A stretch of 62,555 nt of DNA from CALEAR01 sp035301485 (GTDB lineage: Bacteria > Pseudomonadota > Gammaproteobacteria > Pseudomonadales > Alcanivoracaceae), in assembly GCA_035301485.1 (NCBI GenBank), contig DATGUF010000005.1:1-62555 (forward strand), in the 5' to 3' direction. Below, piece by piece: positions 34,842 to 44,187 of the stretch. Below the pieces are notes generated by a model. The model did no database searches, had not been told where the DNA came from, and was given only the letters and a program-made list of their open reading frames with translations. The translations under genes and the position numbers were made by a program. How positions within the stretch are numbered: position 1 is the stretch's first letter; each line of letters starts with the position of its first letter.

Positions 34842-35330
34842 GCTAGCCTGCATTAGGTAACTTAGTGAGAAAAGAGAAAGCCGTTTCGTTCTGAAACGGC
34901 TTTTTTTATTGGATAACAAAAACTTTCTGAAGCAATGAGGCGGAGTTGGTGAAAGGACTGCTGTTTCTAAACCGTGGGATGAAAAGGTACCAATAAATTC
35001 TCCGCTCAATAAGTTGGGCTTTACGCTTATATTGATTGGCGCCTCATAGGAACCTTGCGCAAGGTGCTACCTTTTCAATACTGCTGTATAAGAAGTGTGG
35101 TGGGGCTGCTTCGTGCTCGTATTCGCTAAGCTCATCCAAACAGAAAGGTTGCTAGAGTGCCGCGTAGTAAATTATACGAAAAAGCTTAAGCCGAAGAATA
35201 AAAACTAAATTTTAAAGTTTGAATAGCCTAAAGTGCATTATGAATGCGCTTTACGTTGGGTTACCTACCACCACGTGGATGAGGCTAATTGGTAGCGTTA
35301 CCGCTCATTTATCAAAAAGTGGGGTAAAGC
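34842..35330. other. Intergenic region with no recognisable gene
   Basis: 489 bases without a supported gene. Besides the terminator at 34877-34907 I see a 12-bp palindrome ccttgcgcaagg near 35052 and no RNA or repeat I can name. An 86-codon minus-strand frame starting here has no ribosome site and runs into the nitroreductase gene. Confidence 0.55.
34877..34907 (+). terminator. Terminator of the nitroreductase gene
   Basis: A perfect 11-bp stem (34877-34887 with 34893-34903), 5-base loop and T run, 36 bases after the stop. Confidence 0.9.
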
Positions 35331-36599
35331 ATGAAGGATAAGCTCAGATTTATATTTAACCGAATAGGCGAGAAGCTATGGGTGAAGCCGCTAGTAGTTT
35401 GTCTTTTATCCATTGCTGTTGCTTTTATTGCCCACTGGGCAGATCAATTTGAACTACTTCAACAGGCGCCAGAAGTAGAGGTTGAATCAATAGAGATGCT
35501 GCTTAAGGTGATCTCATCTAGCATGTTGGTGATGGCGGTATTCGCAGTGGGCTCTATGCTTGCCGCGTATCAATCAGCTAGTAATTCAGCCACACCAAGG
35601 GCTTTCACCTTAGTAGTGTCTGACGATGTGTCACAAAATGCTTTATCCACGTTTATTGGTGCATTCATTTTTAGCATCGTCGCTCAACTTGCCTTGATGG
35701 GTGGCTATTATGGAGTAGGTGGTCGGTTCATACTTTTTATAATCACTATTGTAGTGTTTGCGTTGGTTATTATTGGCTTCATTAGGTGGGTGGATGCCAT
35801 TGCTCGGCTTGGGCGGCTTAGCACAACCATTGAAAAAGTGGAGAAGGCCACTTCGGCGGCATTGCAACGACGGAGTGAGAAACCTTTTCTAGGCGGAATT
35901 GAGTGGGACAATAAAATAGAAGGTGTGCCTGTGTTTGCCGCTACCATTGGTTATATTCAGCGAATTGACATGGGAGTGTTACAGGCGGCCGCAAAAAATA
36001 CCGGGGTGAGGGTGTTGGTGGTCACATTACCGGGAACGTTTGTTACGCCCACTCGGCCTTTGGCTTATATACAAGCAGACCGAGAAGAAACAGCCACCAC
36101 GTCTGACACTGAATCGATAATGAATGCTTTTATTATCGGTAGCAATCGTACTTTTGATGATGATCCTCGGTTCGGCCTTATTACATTATCTGAAATTGCT
36201 AGCCGTGCTTTATCTCCCGCTGTGAATGACCCTGGAACGGCCATTGAAATAGTAGGTATATTTGTTCGCTTGTTTACTCGTTACACACAGAAGGCCTCAG
36301 AGCAGGATGAGCCAACCGTTGATTACGACCGCGTTGCCGTACCGAGGCTTCTCTTAACAGATCTTTTTGAAGATGCCTTTAGTGCCATGGCACGTGATGG
36401 TGCCGGAACCATTGAAGTGGTGACACGAGTATTAAAAGGGTTGGCCACACTCAGTTCTCTTGGTGATGAGCAATTGAAGCTAGCAGCTTTAAAATCAGCA
36501 GTGATTGTGACTGAACACGCAAAAGAGGCGATAGCAACGCCCTCGGCTATTAAGACGCTTAGAGCTGAATCAGCATTTATTAGTGGGCGTTATATATGA
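35331..36599 (+). CDS. DUF2254 family membrane protein
   Basis: This 422-residue protein has an N-terminal half with about four transmembrane segments (roughly 20-40, 60-80, 100-125, 135-160) and a C-terminal cytoplasmic half. Markers of DUF2254 are the MAVFAVGSMLAAYQSASNSATPR segment in shortened form, DDPRFGLITLSEIASRALSPAVNDPGTA, and the RLLLTDLF tail. No function is known for the family. The gene follows a long gap and stands alone. Confidence 0.85.
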   Translation: MKDKLRFIFNRIGEKLWVKPLVVCLLSIAVAFIAHWADQFELLQQAPEVEVESIEMLLKVISSSMLVMAVFAVGSMLAAYQSASNSATPRAFTLVVSDDVSQNALSTFIGAFIFSIVAQLALMGGYYGVGGRFILFIITIVVFALVIIGFIRWVDAIARLGRLSTTIEKVEKATSAALQRRSEKPFLGGIEWDNKIEGVPVFAATIGYIQRIDMGVLQAAAKNTGVRVLVVTLPGTFVTPTRPLAYIQADREETATTSDTESIMNAFIIGSNRTFDDDPRFGLITLSEIASRALSPAVNDPGTAIEIVGIFVRLFTRYTQKASEQDEPTVDYDRVAVPRLLLTDLFEDAFSAMARDGAGTIEVVTRVLKGLATLSSLGDEQLKLAALKSAVIVTEHAKEAIATPSAIKTLRAESAFISGRYI

Positions 36600-36635
36600 A
36601 GTGCTTCAGGCGTAGCAATTAAGTAAGAGCATTTA

Positions 36636-36664
36636 AAAAGCCGCACCAAAGGATGCGGCTTTCT
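36636..36664. terminator. Bidirectional terminator
   Basis: A 9-bp perfect stem (36637-36645 with 36654-36662) with A-rich left and T-rich right flanks, so it can stop both the DUF2254 and the DUF6746 transcripts. Confidence 0.82.
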
Positions 36665-36681
36665 TGTGCTAAGGTGTTTTG

Positions 36682-37062
36682 TTATTTAACTAAAGCTTGT
36701 GAAGCGTCAAGATACACTTTGCCACGCTTTTGCACAGTTTCACGGTCCATCGTTTCGGAAGCCACGTGCACTTCTTCAAGGGTTTCAGCGATATCTTCCA
36801 CATCTTCTAAAATACGCTCTAGTGCATTTTCTAATGTATAAGAGAGAATGTGAACCTGAGCCATATCTTTGGCGTCGAGAGGCCCTTCGAGCAGCGCGGC
36901 GAGTTTTTCGTTGTATTCTGCTAAGTTTTCTAATGCCACACTAATGTTCGCCGCGGGTAAACCTTCAAAATGATCTGGGCGATCTGCATGATCGTCAGCT
37001 AATAAGGCACCAGAAAAAACTAAGGAAGAAGCTAAAGCGAAGAGGGTGATAATACGTTTCAT
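36682..37062 (-). CDS. Small exported protein, DUF6746-like
   Basis: This 126-residue protein has a signal peptide (cleavage near residue 22, SGALLADDH) and then RPDHFEGLPAANISVALENLAEYNEKLA, helical throughout, with AQVHILSYTLENALERI and LAETLEEVHVASET. This wording matches DUF6746 proteins as I recall them; no activity is known for the family. No cysteine remains in the mature part. It is convergent with DUF2254. Confidence 0.75.
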   Translation of the reverse strand: MKRIITLFALASSLVFSGALLADDHADRPDHFEGLPAANISVALENLAEYNEKLAALLEGPLDAKDMAQVHILSYTLENALERILEDVEDIAETLEEVHVASETMDRETVQKRGKVYLDASQALVK

Positions 37063-37145
37063 AAAGTTACCTTTTGTATATTGTTGTATGAAAATTTAGG
37101 GCCTATTGAGCCGCTACACCATGCCAACATAGCAGTGTTTGGCTG

Positions 37146-38477
37146 CTAGAGCACGGTGCTGGGTTGTATTTGTGTGGCTAGCCGCTGTAAACCACGGCGG
37201 TATAACCACCACCCACATAAACCTGCTGCGGCGTTACCCACTAGCACACCATAGTACACGCCATCCATATGAGCGAAATAAGCGCCTATCGCCACGGCGG
37301 GCAGGTAGAAAGCAAACAACCTCAGTACGGAAATTACCACAGCGCGCATGGGCAAGCCCAAAGCGTTACACACTGAGACCATTAAGATGCAAACACCGAT
37401 GGCACTGTAACTAATAGGCACCCAGAGCATATAGTTGGCCAAATAGGTAGCTGTTTCAGGATCTTGCGTAAGAGTGCTAACTAGCCACGGTTGCAAGATT
37501 AGCCATACGCCTGCCACCACAGTTTGAAAAATGAGAATGAATTTAGTGGCTAATGTCACCAATTCATCAATTTGAGTTAGCCTCTTGGCGCCAAGCATGT
37601 GTGCAAGCATGGGAGGCACCGACATGGTGAAAGCTAACACCACAACAATGGAGAAAGTTTCTAAACGTGTGCCCAGCGCCCAGGCAGCAACAGCGGCAGA
37701 ACCGAACCCCGCCACAATTCGAGTGGCAAGCAGTGCAGCTATGCCTGGCATTAGTTGGCTTAACATGGCTGGTAAACTGATGGCGGCTAGGTTGCGTAAG
37801 GCACTGAGGGTGTCTGTAATAGAAATATCAAAACGCACCCACTGGCGATTATGCAGGCGAGTAAATAGTAGTGCACCACCCACTAAGCAAGCCACGATGG
37901 TGGCATAGGCAGCACCGGGTAAGCCGAAATCAAATACAAAAATAAATAGTGGGTCGAGCGCCATGTTTAACAGGCTAGTGCCCACCATAAGAAGCCCTGG
38001 TAATTTGGTGTCACCATAGGCTCGAAACAAACTGATACCGAAATATAAAATAGAATAAGCCCAACTGCTGATAAGCCAAGGGAGCCAATAGCTGTCGGTA
38101 TACACAAATAAACTACTGTCAGCTTTCATGGCCGCTAGAATGGGCTGCTTTAGCAAGAGCACTAACACCGAAATGAAGGCCATGGTAATGGTGCCAACTA
38201 GCAAAACCAAACCACTTAAGCGTTTGGCTTTGGCTGTTTTTTCAGCACCTAAAGCGCGTGAAATAAGCGCAGTGGCCGCAATTCCGATACCTACCTGCAT
38301 ACCAATCATGAGCTGGGTGATGGGCATGGTAAAACCCATAGCGGCCATAGGGTCGGTGCCGAGCAAGCTAATAAAAAAACTGTCTACGAGCTGGAAACTC
38401 ATAATCGCTATGACGCCAAGCAGCATAGGCCACGTCATGGAAAATAAGTTACGGGCTAAACTTTCGTGTTTAAACAT
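37146..38477 (-). CDS. MATE family efflux transporter
   Basis: This protein of about 443 residues has twelve transmembrane segments in two MATE repeats. NLFSMTWPMLLG, QLVDSFFISLLGTDPMAAMGF and GMQVGIGIAATALISRALG are in the first repeat; the second has the related ATRIVAGFGSAAVAAWALGTRLETF. MATE proteins expel drugs or metabolites using a Na+ or H+ gradient. The start at 38477 (MFKHESL) lacks a good ribosome site, but earlier starts add non-family residues. No regulator is adjacent. Confidence 0.9.
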   Translation of the reverse strand: MFKHESLARNLFSMTWPMLLGVIAIMSFQLVDSFFISLLGTDPMAAMGFTMPITQLMIGMQVGIGIAATALISRALGAEKTAKAKRLSGLVLLVGTITMAFISVLVLLLKQPILAAMKADSSLFVYTDSYWLPWLISSWAYSILYFGISLFRAYGDTKLPGLLMVGTSLLNMALDPLFIFVFDFGLPGAAYATIVACLVGGALLFTRLHNRQWVRFDISITDTLSALRNLAAISLPAMLSQLMPGIAALLATRIVAGFGSAAVAAWALGTRLETFSIVVVLAFTMSVPPMLAHMLGAKRLTQIDELVTLATKFILIFQTVVAGVWLILQPWLVSTLTQDPETATYLANYMLWVPISYSAIGVCILMVSVCNALGLPMRAVVISVLRLFAFYLPAVAIGAYFAHMDGVYYGVLVGNAAAGLCGWWLYRRGLQRLATQIQPSTVL

Positions 38478-38640
38478 AAAAAAATGCCGTAGCAAAAGGG
38501 ATGTATGGCAATGATTTAAAGCGAAAATCATAGCACAAAAGCGAAGTTTTTATGCTCTTTATGTGGTACTACCAAAGCTTTCGCTCATGCTTCATTAAGG
38601 AGATGCCGCAAAGCACCGGCAGCAAAACATCGCTAATGAG

Positions 38641-40446
38641 TTATACATTTTCATGCTCGCCTTGATGATGTTGCTGTTGTTGCCATAGCCTCGCGTAGTA
38701 GCCGTTTTTTTCCAATAAGTCGTGGTGGCGTCCACTTTCAACAATCTCACCTTGCTCCATAACTAAAATGTTGTCCGCATCACTGATGGTGGATAAGCGA
38801 TGGGCAATAACAAGGGTGGTACGTTGGCGCCTTACTTCGTTCAAGGCATCTAGAATCACTTGTTCAGAAATAGAATCCAAAGAAGATGTGGCTTCATCGA
38901 GAATGAGTAGCGGCGGGTTTTTAAGCAGTACCCTGGCAATGGCCACTCGTTGTTTCTCGCCTCCAGAGAGCTTTAGGCCTCGTTCGCCCACTTTTGTGTT
39001 GTAACCATTGGGTAAACTCTGGATAAAACTATCTAGGTTGGCTTGGCGAGCTGCCTTATGAACCTCTTCTTCGCTAGCGCTAGGACGGCCGTAAGCCAAG
39101 TTGTTGTAGATGCTGTCGTTGAAAAGCACGGTGTCTTGCGGCACCACACCAATGGCAGTGCGTAAACTGTCTTGGGTTATGTGGCGTACATCTTGCCCAT
39201 CAATTTTGATGCTGCCGTTGTTTACATCGAAGAAACGAAACAGCAGCCGCGCCAATGTGGATTTACCCGCGCCGCTAGCTCCCACCACCGCCACGGTGTG
39301 CCCCGCTGGGATAACGAAGCTTACGCCTTGCAAAATAGGGCGGTCAGAGTGGTAGTTAAAGTGAACATCGTCAAACACGATTTCACCTTGATGAACCGTT
39401 AATGGTTTAGCGGTGGGGGCATCTTCAATGGTAGGCGCCTCCAGCAACAGCGCAAAGAGGCGTTCTACATTTACTAAGGATTGACGAATTTCTCGATAAA
39501 CAAACCCTAAGGCATTTAGGGGTACAAATAACTGAATAAGGTAAGCGTTCACCATGGTGAAATCACCAAGTGTCATTTGGCCACTCGCCACTTCACGTAC
39601 AGCCATGGTCATGATAACAATCAGTGAAACGCCAATAATGAAGGCTTGGCCTGTGTTGAGTACAGCCATGGAGAGACGATTTTTTAACCGTGCTTGCTCC
39701 CATAAATCCAAGCCTGCGTCGTATTGCTCAGCTTCAAAGCGCTCGTTGTTGAAGTACTTAACGGTTTCATAATTAAGCAAACTATCTATGGCGCGGGTGT
39801 TAGATTCATTATCACGCTGATTAGCCTCACGCACGAAACCGGTGCGCCATTCCGTTACACGAATAGAGAAGACAACATAGGCTGCGATAGACAGCAGTAT
39901 GGCCACCACATAGCTCACATTGAAGGCTACCAACAAGATTGTGGTGACCATAAGAATTTCCAACAAAGTGGGAACAATATTAAATAAGGTGAAGCGCAGG
40001 AGGAAGCTAATGCCGCGTGTGCCCCGTTCAATATCACGCGCTAGGCCGCCTGTTTTGCGGTCTAAATGGAAAGCCAGTTCTCGATTGTGCAAATGACGAA
40101 ACACGCGTAGCGAAACATTACGCATTGCACGCTCTGCTACGCGAGCAAAAATAGCGTCACGCAGCTCACTGAACAGGGTGCTGCTAAAGCGCAAAGCGCC
40201 ATACGTTCCCACGAGTATTAGCGGAACCCATAACAGCATGTCGGTGCCGCGGTGGAGGTCTAGGTAGTCCACAATGTATTTCAGCGCAATGGGCGTGGCC
40301 ACTGTGGCTACTTTGGCAAGCACGAGCATGCTAAGAGCCAACACTACACGGCCTTTAAATTCTGCTAGATAAGGCCACAGCCCTGCGATGATTTTCCAGT
40401 TGGTTTTAGCGGGGGAGGGGGATGTATGGTTTAGGGACGAATGCAC
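38641..40446 (-). CDS. ABC exporter, Atm1-type half-transporter
   Basis: This protein of about 601 residues fuses a six-helix exporter domain (about 30-320) with an ATPase domain. Walker A is VGASGAGKST, the signature is LSGGEKQRV and Walker B is LLILDEATSS. FVPLNALGFVYREIRQSLVNVERLF is the signature of the Atm1 (heavy-metal/glutathione-conjugate) group, which exports glutathione-linked sulfur or metal species as a homodimer. I chose the GTG at 40446, with AAAGGA 6 bases upstream, over a TTG seven codons earlier. It is a single gene with no partner. Confidence 0.9.
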   Translation of the reverse strand: MHSSLNHTSPSPAKTNWKIIAGLWPYLAEFKGRVVLALSMLVLAKVATVATPIALKYIVDYLDLHRGTDMLLWVPLILVGTYGALRFSSTLFSELRDAIFARVAERAMRNVSLRVFRHLHNRELAFHLDRKTGGLARDIERGTRGISFLLRFTLFNIVPTLLEILMVTTILLVAFNVSYVVAILLSIAAYVVFSIRVTEWRTGFVREANQRDNESNTRAIDSLLNYETVKYFNNERFEAEQYDAGLDLWEQARLKNRLSMAVLNTGQAFIIGVSLIVIMTMAVREVASGQMTLGDFTMVNAYLIQLFVPLNALGFVYREIRQSLVNVERLFALLLEAPTIEDAPTAKPLTVHQGEIVFDDVHFNYHSDRPILQGVSFVIPAGHTVAVVGASGAGKSTLARLLFRFFDVNNGSIKIDGQDVRHITQDSLRTAIGVVPQDTVLFNDSIYNNLAYGRPSASEEEVHKAARQANLDSFIQSLPNGYNTKVGERGLKLSGGEKQRVAIARVLLKNPPLLILDEATSSLDSISEQVILDALNEVRRQRTTLVIAHRLSTISDADNILVMEQGEIVESGRHHDLLEKNGYYARLWQQQQHHQGEHENV

Positions 40447-40662
40447 AAAAAATCCTTTCTTTAACAAAAAGTAAGCGAGAGTGTTCCATTAAGCAGCGCT
40501 TATTTAGTATATAGAGATCAGGCTTAACAATCATAGCGTCATCTGCTTGCAGCATGCGCTCGGCCTGGCAAGTATTCAGCAAGATTAGATGTTAAGGTCG
40601 TCAATGCAATACGTTCACTGGAGGCGTATATTGCAGTGAATAAGTTTAATTAAGTACTGATT

Positions 40663-41322
40663 ATGAATCGTTTTGAAGATTTTGAATGGGTAATTATTGA
40701 TACAGAAACAACGGGTTTAACGGCGCCCGTGTTCACTGTTGAAATTGGCGCGCAACGCATGCGTGGTTGGGAAGCCGTGGGTGAGCCATTTTGCCAATTA
40801 CTTAACCACAATGTGGATATGCCAGAAGATGCTTTTAACATTCATGGTTATACCCGTGAGTTTTTGGCAGCACGGGGAGGCAACCCATCTGCGGTGCATG
40901 AAGCATTTGCTGAATATGCAGGCGTACGCCCTGTGTGTGCTTATAATTTGAAATTTGATTGGGATAAAGTGCTCGTGCCGGAATGGAAACGATTAGGGCT
41001 GAAGCACTTGAAGTTAAACCGTGGTATTTGTTTTTTAAGGCTTACTCGAGGCTTAATACGTTTGTCTCCCACAGGAAACTTTAGGTTGCAATCCTTGCGT
41101 AAGTGCTACGGTTTACCCGATCGTGGGGCCCACTCCGCCTTGGGAGATGTGCAAACGGTAATTGATTTATCGCGCCAGGTGCTGAAACCTTTGTACGAAG
41201 AGAGGGGTATTAGTACTTGGGAAGAATTGAAAAAAATCAGTGTAAAACCCACTCCTACTTATAAAGAGGGCTCCTTACAAACAGCGCTCGCGAATGCGCT
41301 GCAAAGTGCTAAAAACAAATGA
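40663..41322 (+). CDS. DnaQ-like 3'-5' exonuclease domain protein
   Basis: This 219-residue DEDDh exonuclease has Asp13 and Glu15 (IIDTETTGL), Asp99 (NLKFDWDKV), His157 and Asp162 (GAHSALGDVQTV). The middle KCYGLPDRGAHSALGD is typical of stand-alone exonucleases related to epsilon. No polymerase-binding C-terminal tail is seen, unlike the dnaQ at 25263, so it is a second member of the family with a different role, probably in DNA or RNA turnover. It stands alone and ends in a short hairpin. Confidence 0.88.
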   Translation: MNRFEDFEWVIIDTETTGLTAPVFTVEIGAQRMRGWEAVGEPFCQLLNHNVDMPEDAFNIHGYTREFLAARGGNPSAVHEAFAEYAGVRPVCAYNLKFDWDKVLVPEWKRLGLKHLKLNRGICFLRLTRGLIRLSPTGNFRLQSLRKCYGLPDRGAHSALGDVQTVIDLSRQVLKPLYEERGISTWEELKKISVKPTPTYKEGSLQTALANALQSAKNK

Positions 41323-41326
41323 ATTT

Positions 41327-41348
41327 GCCCTGAATACGTATTCAGGGC
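41327..41348. terminator. Weak bidirectional hairpin
   Basis: A perfect 22-base palindrome (gccctgaatac / gtattcagggc), 4 bases after the exonuclease stop, in the gap to the convergent exported-protein gene. No clear T tract on either side. Confidence 0.5.
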
Positions 41349-41399
41349 TTGAATTGCGTTTTCTGCGTGGTGCGCATAAAAGGCGAACATGGCCTGTGT

Positions 41400-42524
41400 T
41401 TATTCACCCGCGATGCGCGCTAACCTTGTTGCCATGCGTTGATACAGTGCATACACCACGTTATCTAACCTTAACTGCGCTGCTAAGGCGGCTGGCACTA
41501 TATGTAGTAGCCAAGTGTTAAGCCAAATACTTTTCGCATTGTTAAGTGAATTAATTTTACTCACTAAATGCGGTGCTGTTATGTAGTATTGCTCCACTAA
41601 ATAATGTTCATACTCACCGCGAGTTTTAAATCTATCTCTAAAACGGCGTAGTTGTTCTAGCTCCCAGCAATTGTCAGTTAAACCTACACAGTGCACTGTG
41701 GCTGTGGTGAGGTAACAATCCTCTAATATTTGTTCGGTTTTTTCGCAGTAAACACCTCTTTTAACCCATTCGGTTTTGTCGCTCTCGTTGAATTTGGCCA
41801 ATGATTTTTTGAATTTATTGGAAGTAAGCAGTTTGTGTTTTTTTCGTATAACTACCGCATCGCCTTTGCGTTTTGAGCTGTCGTGGCCATAAATTTTTTC
41901 AGTGGGTAGCTGGAACCACTGGAGCTGATACATCACTTCTTCATCGTTGAGAGAAGCTAGTTTTACGCGAATAAAATACTGGCTGGTCGGGTTGTTTAAC
42001 GCATCTACTTCTGTCATTAACCCACTAGAAGAAATATCGTCAGCGCTGAATGCTTCTAGTTTGCCTAGGCGTTCACCCCACGCCTCATGCACAATAGTAG
42101 TCCCATTTTCTGCTAGTTCTTCTAATTGCACTACCAGCGCATAGTCAGAGCTTTTGATGCTTTGGTTGGGCAGGTGCTCTACCTTACTTTGGCGAAGTGC
42201 CGATAAAATATTGGCTGAAAGATTAAAGGAAAGCCTAGGTACAGTAATGGCGCCACTTTGGTCAAAATGTGACGCGTAATATACCTGTACAGAGGGCTCA
42301 ATGAGAATTTTGCCACCTTGCAGGGCAGCATCAAATTGTTTTTCGATAATGTAATGGTCAGGGTATGAAACTCCTTTGTCATCAACATTGATCAATAGTT
42401 TTGATGCTTTAAAACCACTGTCTTCCCAACGGCAGGAAAGCTCATCTGCTTTTACTGAAGGAGAAGTTAGTATCCCAGCTGTGGCGAAAAAAGCTGCCAA
42501 CCTTTTTTTGTTGTTATTAAGCAT
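41400..42524 (-). CDS. Exported protein with CFI-box-like C-terminal domain
   Basis: The first 260 residues match nothing I know. The 374-residue protein has a signal-like N-terminus (KKRLAAFFATAGILTSPSVKA, cleavage near residue 26). Residues about 30-250 look like mixed beta-strand and helix with a repeated VQLEELAENGTT-type amphipathic stretch. From Cys270 the pattern CYLTTATVHCVGLTDNCWEL then EQLRRFRDRF and VEQYYITAPHLVSKIN closely follows the CFxxTA...C..L..LR.FRD...YY..AP domain (CFI-box-CTERM type). Cys260, Cys270, Cys279 and Cys286 lie close together. A C-terminal hydrophobic stretch (WLLHIVPAALAA) follows. The gene is monocistronic. Confidence 0.72.
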   Translation of the reverse strand: MLNNNKKRLAAFFATAGILTSPSVKADELSCRWEDSGFKASKLLINVDDKGVSYPDHYIIEKQFDAALQGGKILIEPSVQVYYASHFDQSGAITVPRLSFNLSANILSALRQSKVEHLPNQSIKSSDYALVVQLEELAENGTTIVHEAWGERLGKLEAFSADDISSSGLMTEVDALNNPTSQYFIRVKLASLNDEEVMYQLQWFQLPTEKIYGHDSSKRKGDAVVIRKKHKLLTSNKFKKSLAKFNESDKTEWVKRGVYCEKTEQILEDCYLTTATVHCVGLTDNCWELEQLRRFRDRFKTRGEYEHYLVEQYYITAPHLVSKINSLNNAKSIWLNTWLLHIVPAALAAQLRLDNVVYALYQRMATRLARIAGE

Positions 42525-42731
42525 TCATCACCCCTAAGTGGCTGCTTTGTGAGGGAGCTCAGCTCTAATTTACTCGCCTATAAAATCACGCACAACAAAA
42601 AATACAGCTTGGTGAAATAATTTTTTATGGCGCAATGGTGTCAGTTTTGTGCGGCTGTGATGTTGTTACGGTGTTGACAATAGCGGCAGGGCGCTGAATG
42701 CTGATTATTCAACCATTAAGAGGGTAGCACC

Positions 42732-44126
42732 ATGGCGCTGTCACTAGAACAATTACAACAACAAGTGTTAGCACAAAAAACGTTAATTCCTGAGTTATAT
42801 GGGAATGTTGATTTCTCGCTAACCCCAGAACGCTTTTGTATTGAGCCGGATGTGAAAACGTTGTTGCCGCATTCCTACGCTAAGCGTTATCGCGCTGCCT
42901 TGTTAGCCGATGCTGAACGTGTTGAACGTGCTCGGCTTTATACTTTACTGGGTGATACGGTGAGTGATCGCTACGTAGCGCTTATGCGCCGTGGTTACCG
43001 TATGAAAGATTTAATACATATGCTGCATGAGGCTTGGGCTAAAGGGATTGATGCGGTGCCTAATGCGCCCGAAGAATTGTATGATTTTATGCAGGCACTC
43101 GAAACGGTACCTGATTGGATTGATATCGAGTTAGTAAAAAGGGGAGCAAGGGTAGGCCGCGTATTCATGTCGTTGCTAGCGCCTTTTTCTATTCGAGGTG
43201 CTTTTATTGCTACGTTCATGAATAAATACTCGGGTATGCCTATGGCGCTAACCGGTGCGCTGTCGCGCAAAGGGTCTGGCAAGCAACGTATTAATGAAAC
43301 CGCCAGTTTTTTTACTGCAGCGACCTTGCCGGGGGCATTGGATCGAACAGGCGGCGCCTTTATGGCAGCTGGCATGGTGCGATTAATGCACTCTGTTGTG
43401 CGCTTTAACCTGCTGACACGTTCAAAAAGTTGGGATTACCCCACCTATGGCATTCCTATTCCACAAGTAGATCAAATGCCTGCTGGTATGATAGCTGCCT
43501 TCATTAATGCCTTTGAGGTGGTGGCTTCAGGTGGAGAGCATTTTAATGAACGCCAACAAGGCACGGTTGAATTATGTAGGTACCAAAGCTATTTGTTAGG
43601 CCTGCCAGAAGACTTGTTGCCAAATACGCCTCACAGTATTTTTAACCACATGATTACTTATGCTGGTACTCTGCGTGATGGCTACGATGAAGAAACTTGT
43701 GGTGCTTTGGTTCGCTCCACAATGAGCGCTTACAGGCCACAAGATAGACGCATTACGAGCCGTATTTATAACCAAGTAGAAACCAGTTTTTCAAAAGTGT
43801 ATTTCCGCCGTGTATTTTTGCGCGGCAGTGATAAATCCAAGGCGCAAGAGATGGGTGTGGAGCCTAATGCGTTAGATTATTTGTTGTCTGGCGCGGCCAG
43901 TGCTTACATAACACCGCAGATAATGGCACATCTCGCAGCACTTAAAATACCTGTTGTTGAAGGGGTGGCGGATAAAATTTTAGTGCGCCGTTTAAAACGT
44001 TTGTTGCGAGAATACGGGCACCCTGAATACATCACTGATGCCGCTAATTACGTGGAAGTGAACCCAACGCAAATTGCTGCAAGTGGCGCATCGCAAAGCA
44101 AGCGAGAAGCCAGTTGGGTTACTTAA
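42732..44126 (+). CDS. Oxygenase MpaB family protein (DUF2236)
   Basis: This 464-residue protein has the DUF2236/ER-B-type pattern seen in MpaB and latex-clearing oxygenases: LLPFSIRGAFIATFMNKYSG-like segments, GMVRLMHSVVRFNLLTRSKSWDY, then YGIPIPQVDQMPAGMIAAF in the central part, which places the conserved His and Asp/Glu region of a b-type-heme oxygenase. Substrate unknown; polyisoprenoid or steroid-like lipids are possible. Leader contains a TTGACA at 42674-42679. Ends in a terminator. Confidence 0.8.
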   Translation: MALSLEQLQQQVLAQKTLIPELYGNVDFSLTPERFCIEPDVKTLLPHSYAKRYRAALLADAERVERARLYTLLGDTVSDRYVALMRRGYRMKDLIHMLHEAWAKGIDAVPNAPEELYDFMQALETVPDWIDIELVKRGARVGRVFMSLLAPFSIRGAFIATFMNKYSGMPMALTGALSRKGSGKQRINETASFFTAATLPGALDRTGGAFMAAGMVRLMHSVVRFNLLTRSKSWDYPTYGIPIPQVDQMPAGMIAAFINAFEVVASGGEHFNERQQGTVELCRYQSYLLGLPEDLLPNTPHSIFNHMITYAGTLRDGYDEETCGALVRSTMSAYRPQDRRITSRIYNQVETSFSKVYFRRVFLRGSDKSKAQEMGVEPNALDYLLSGAASAYITPQIMAHLAALKIPVVEGVADKILVRRLKRLLREYGHPEYITDAANYVEVNPTQIAASGASQSKREASWVT

Positions 44127-44146
44127 TACCGGATGGGATATGTATG

Positions 44147-44180
44147 TTTAAAAGCTCCAGCTGGTAGTTGGAGCTTTTAA
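44147..44180. terminator. Bidirectional terminator
   Basis: A perfect 10-bp stem (44150-44159 with 44169-44178) with T-rich flanks on both strands, between the MpaB-like and BCCT genes that converge here. Confidence 0.82.
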
Positions 44181-44187
44181 GGGGCAA

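Noticed and set aside
34749..35009. Minus-strand frame across the long gap
   Set aside because: No ribosome site and overlap with the end of the nitroreductase gene.
42674..42703. TTGACA upstream of the MpaB-like gene as a strong promoter
   Set aside because: The -35 is perfect but no convincing -10 lies 16-18 bases downstream, so it is only mentioned in passing.
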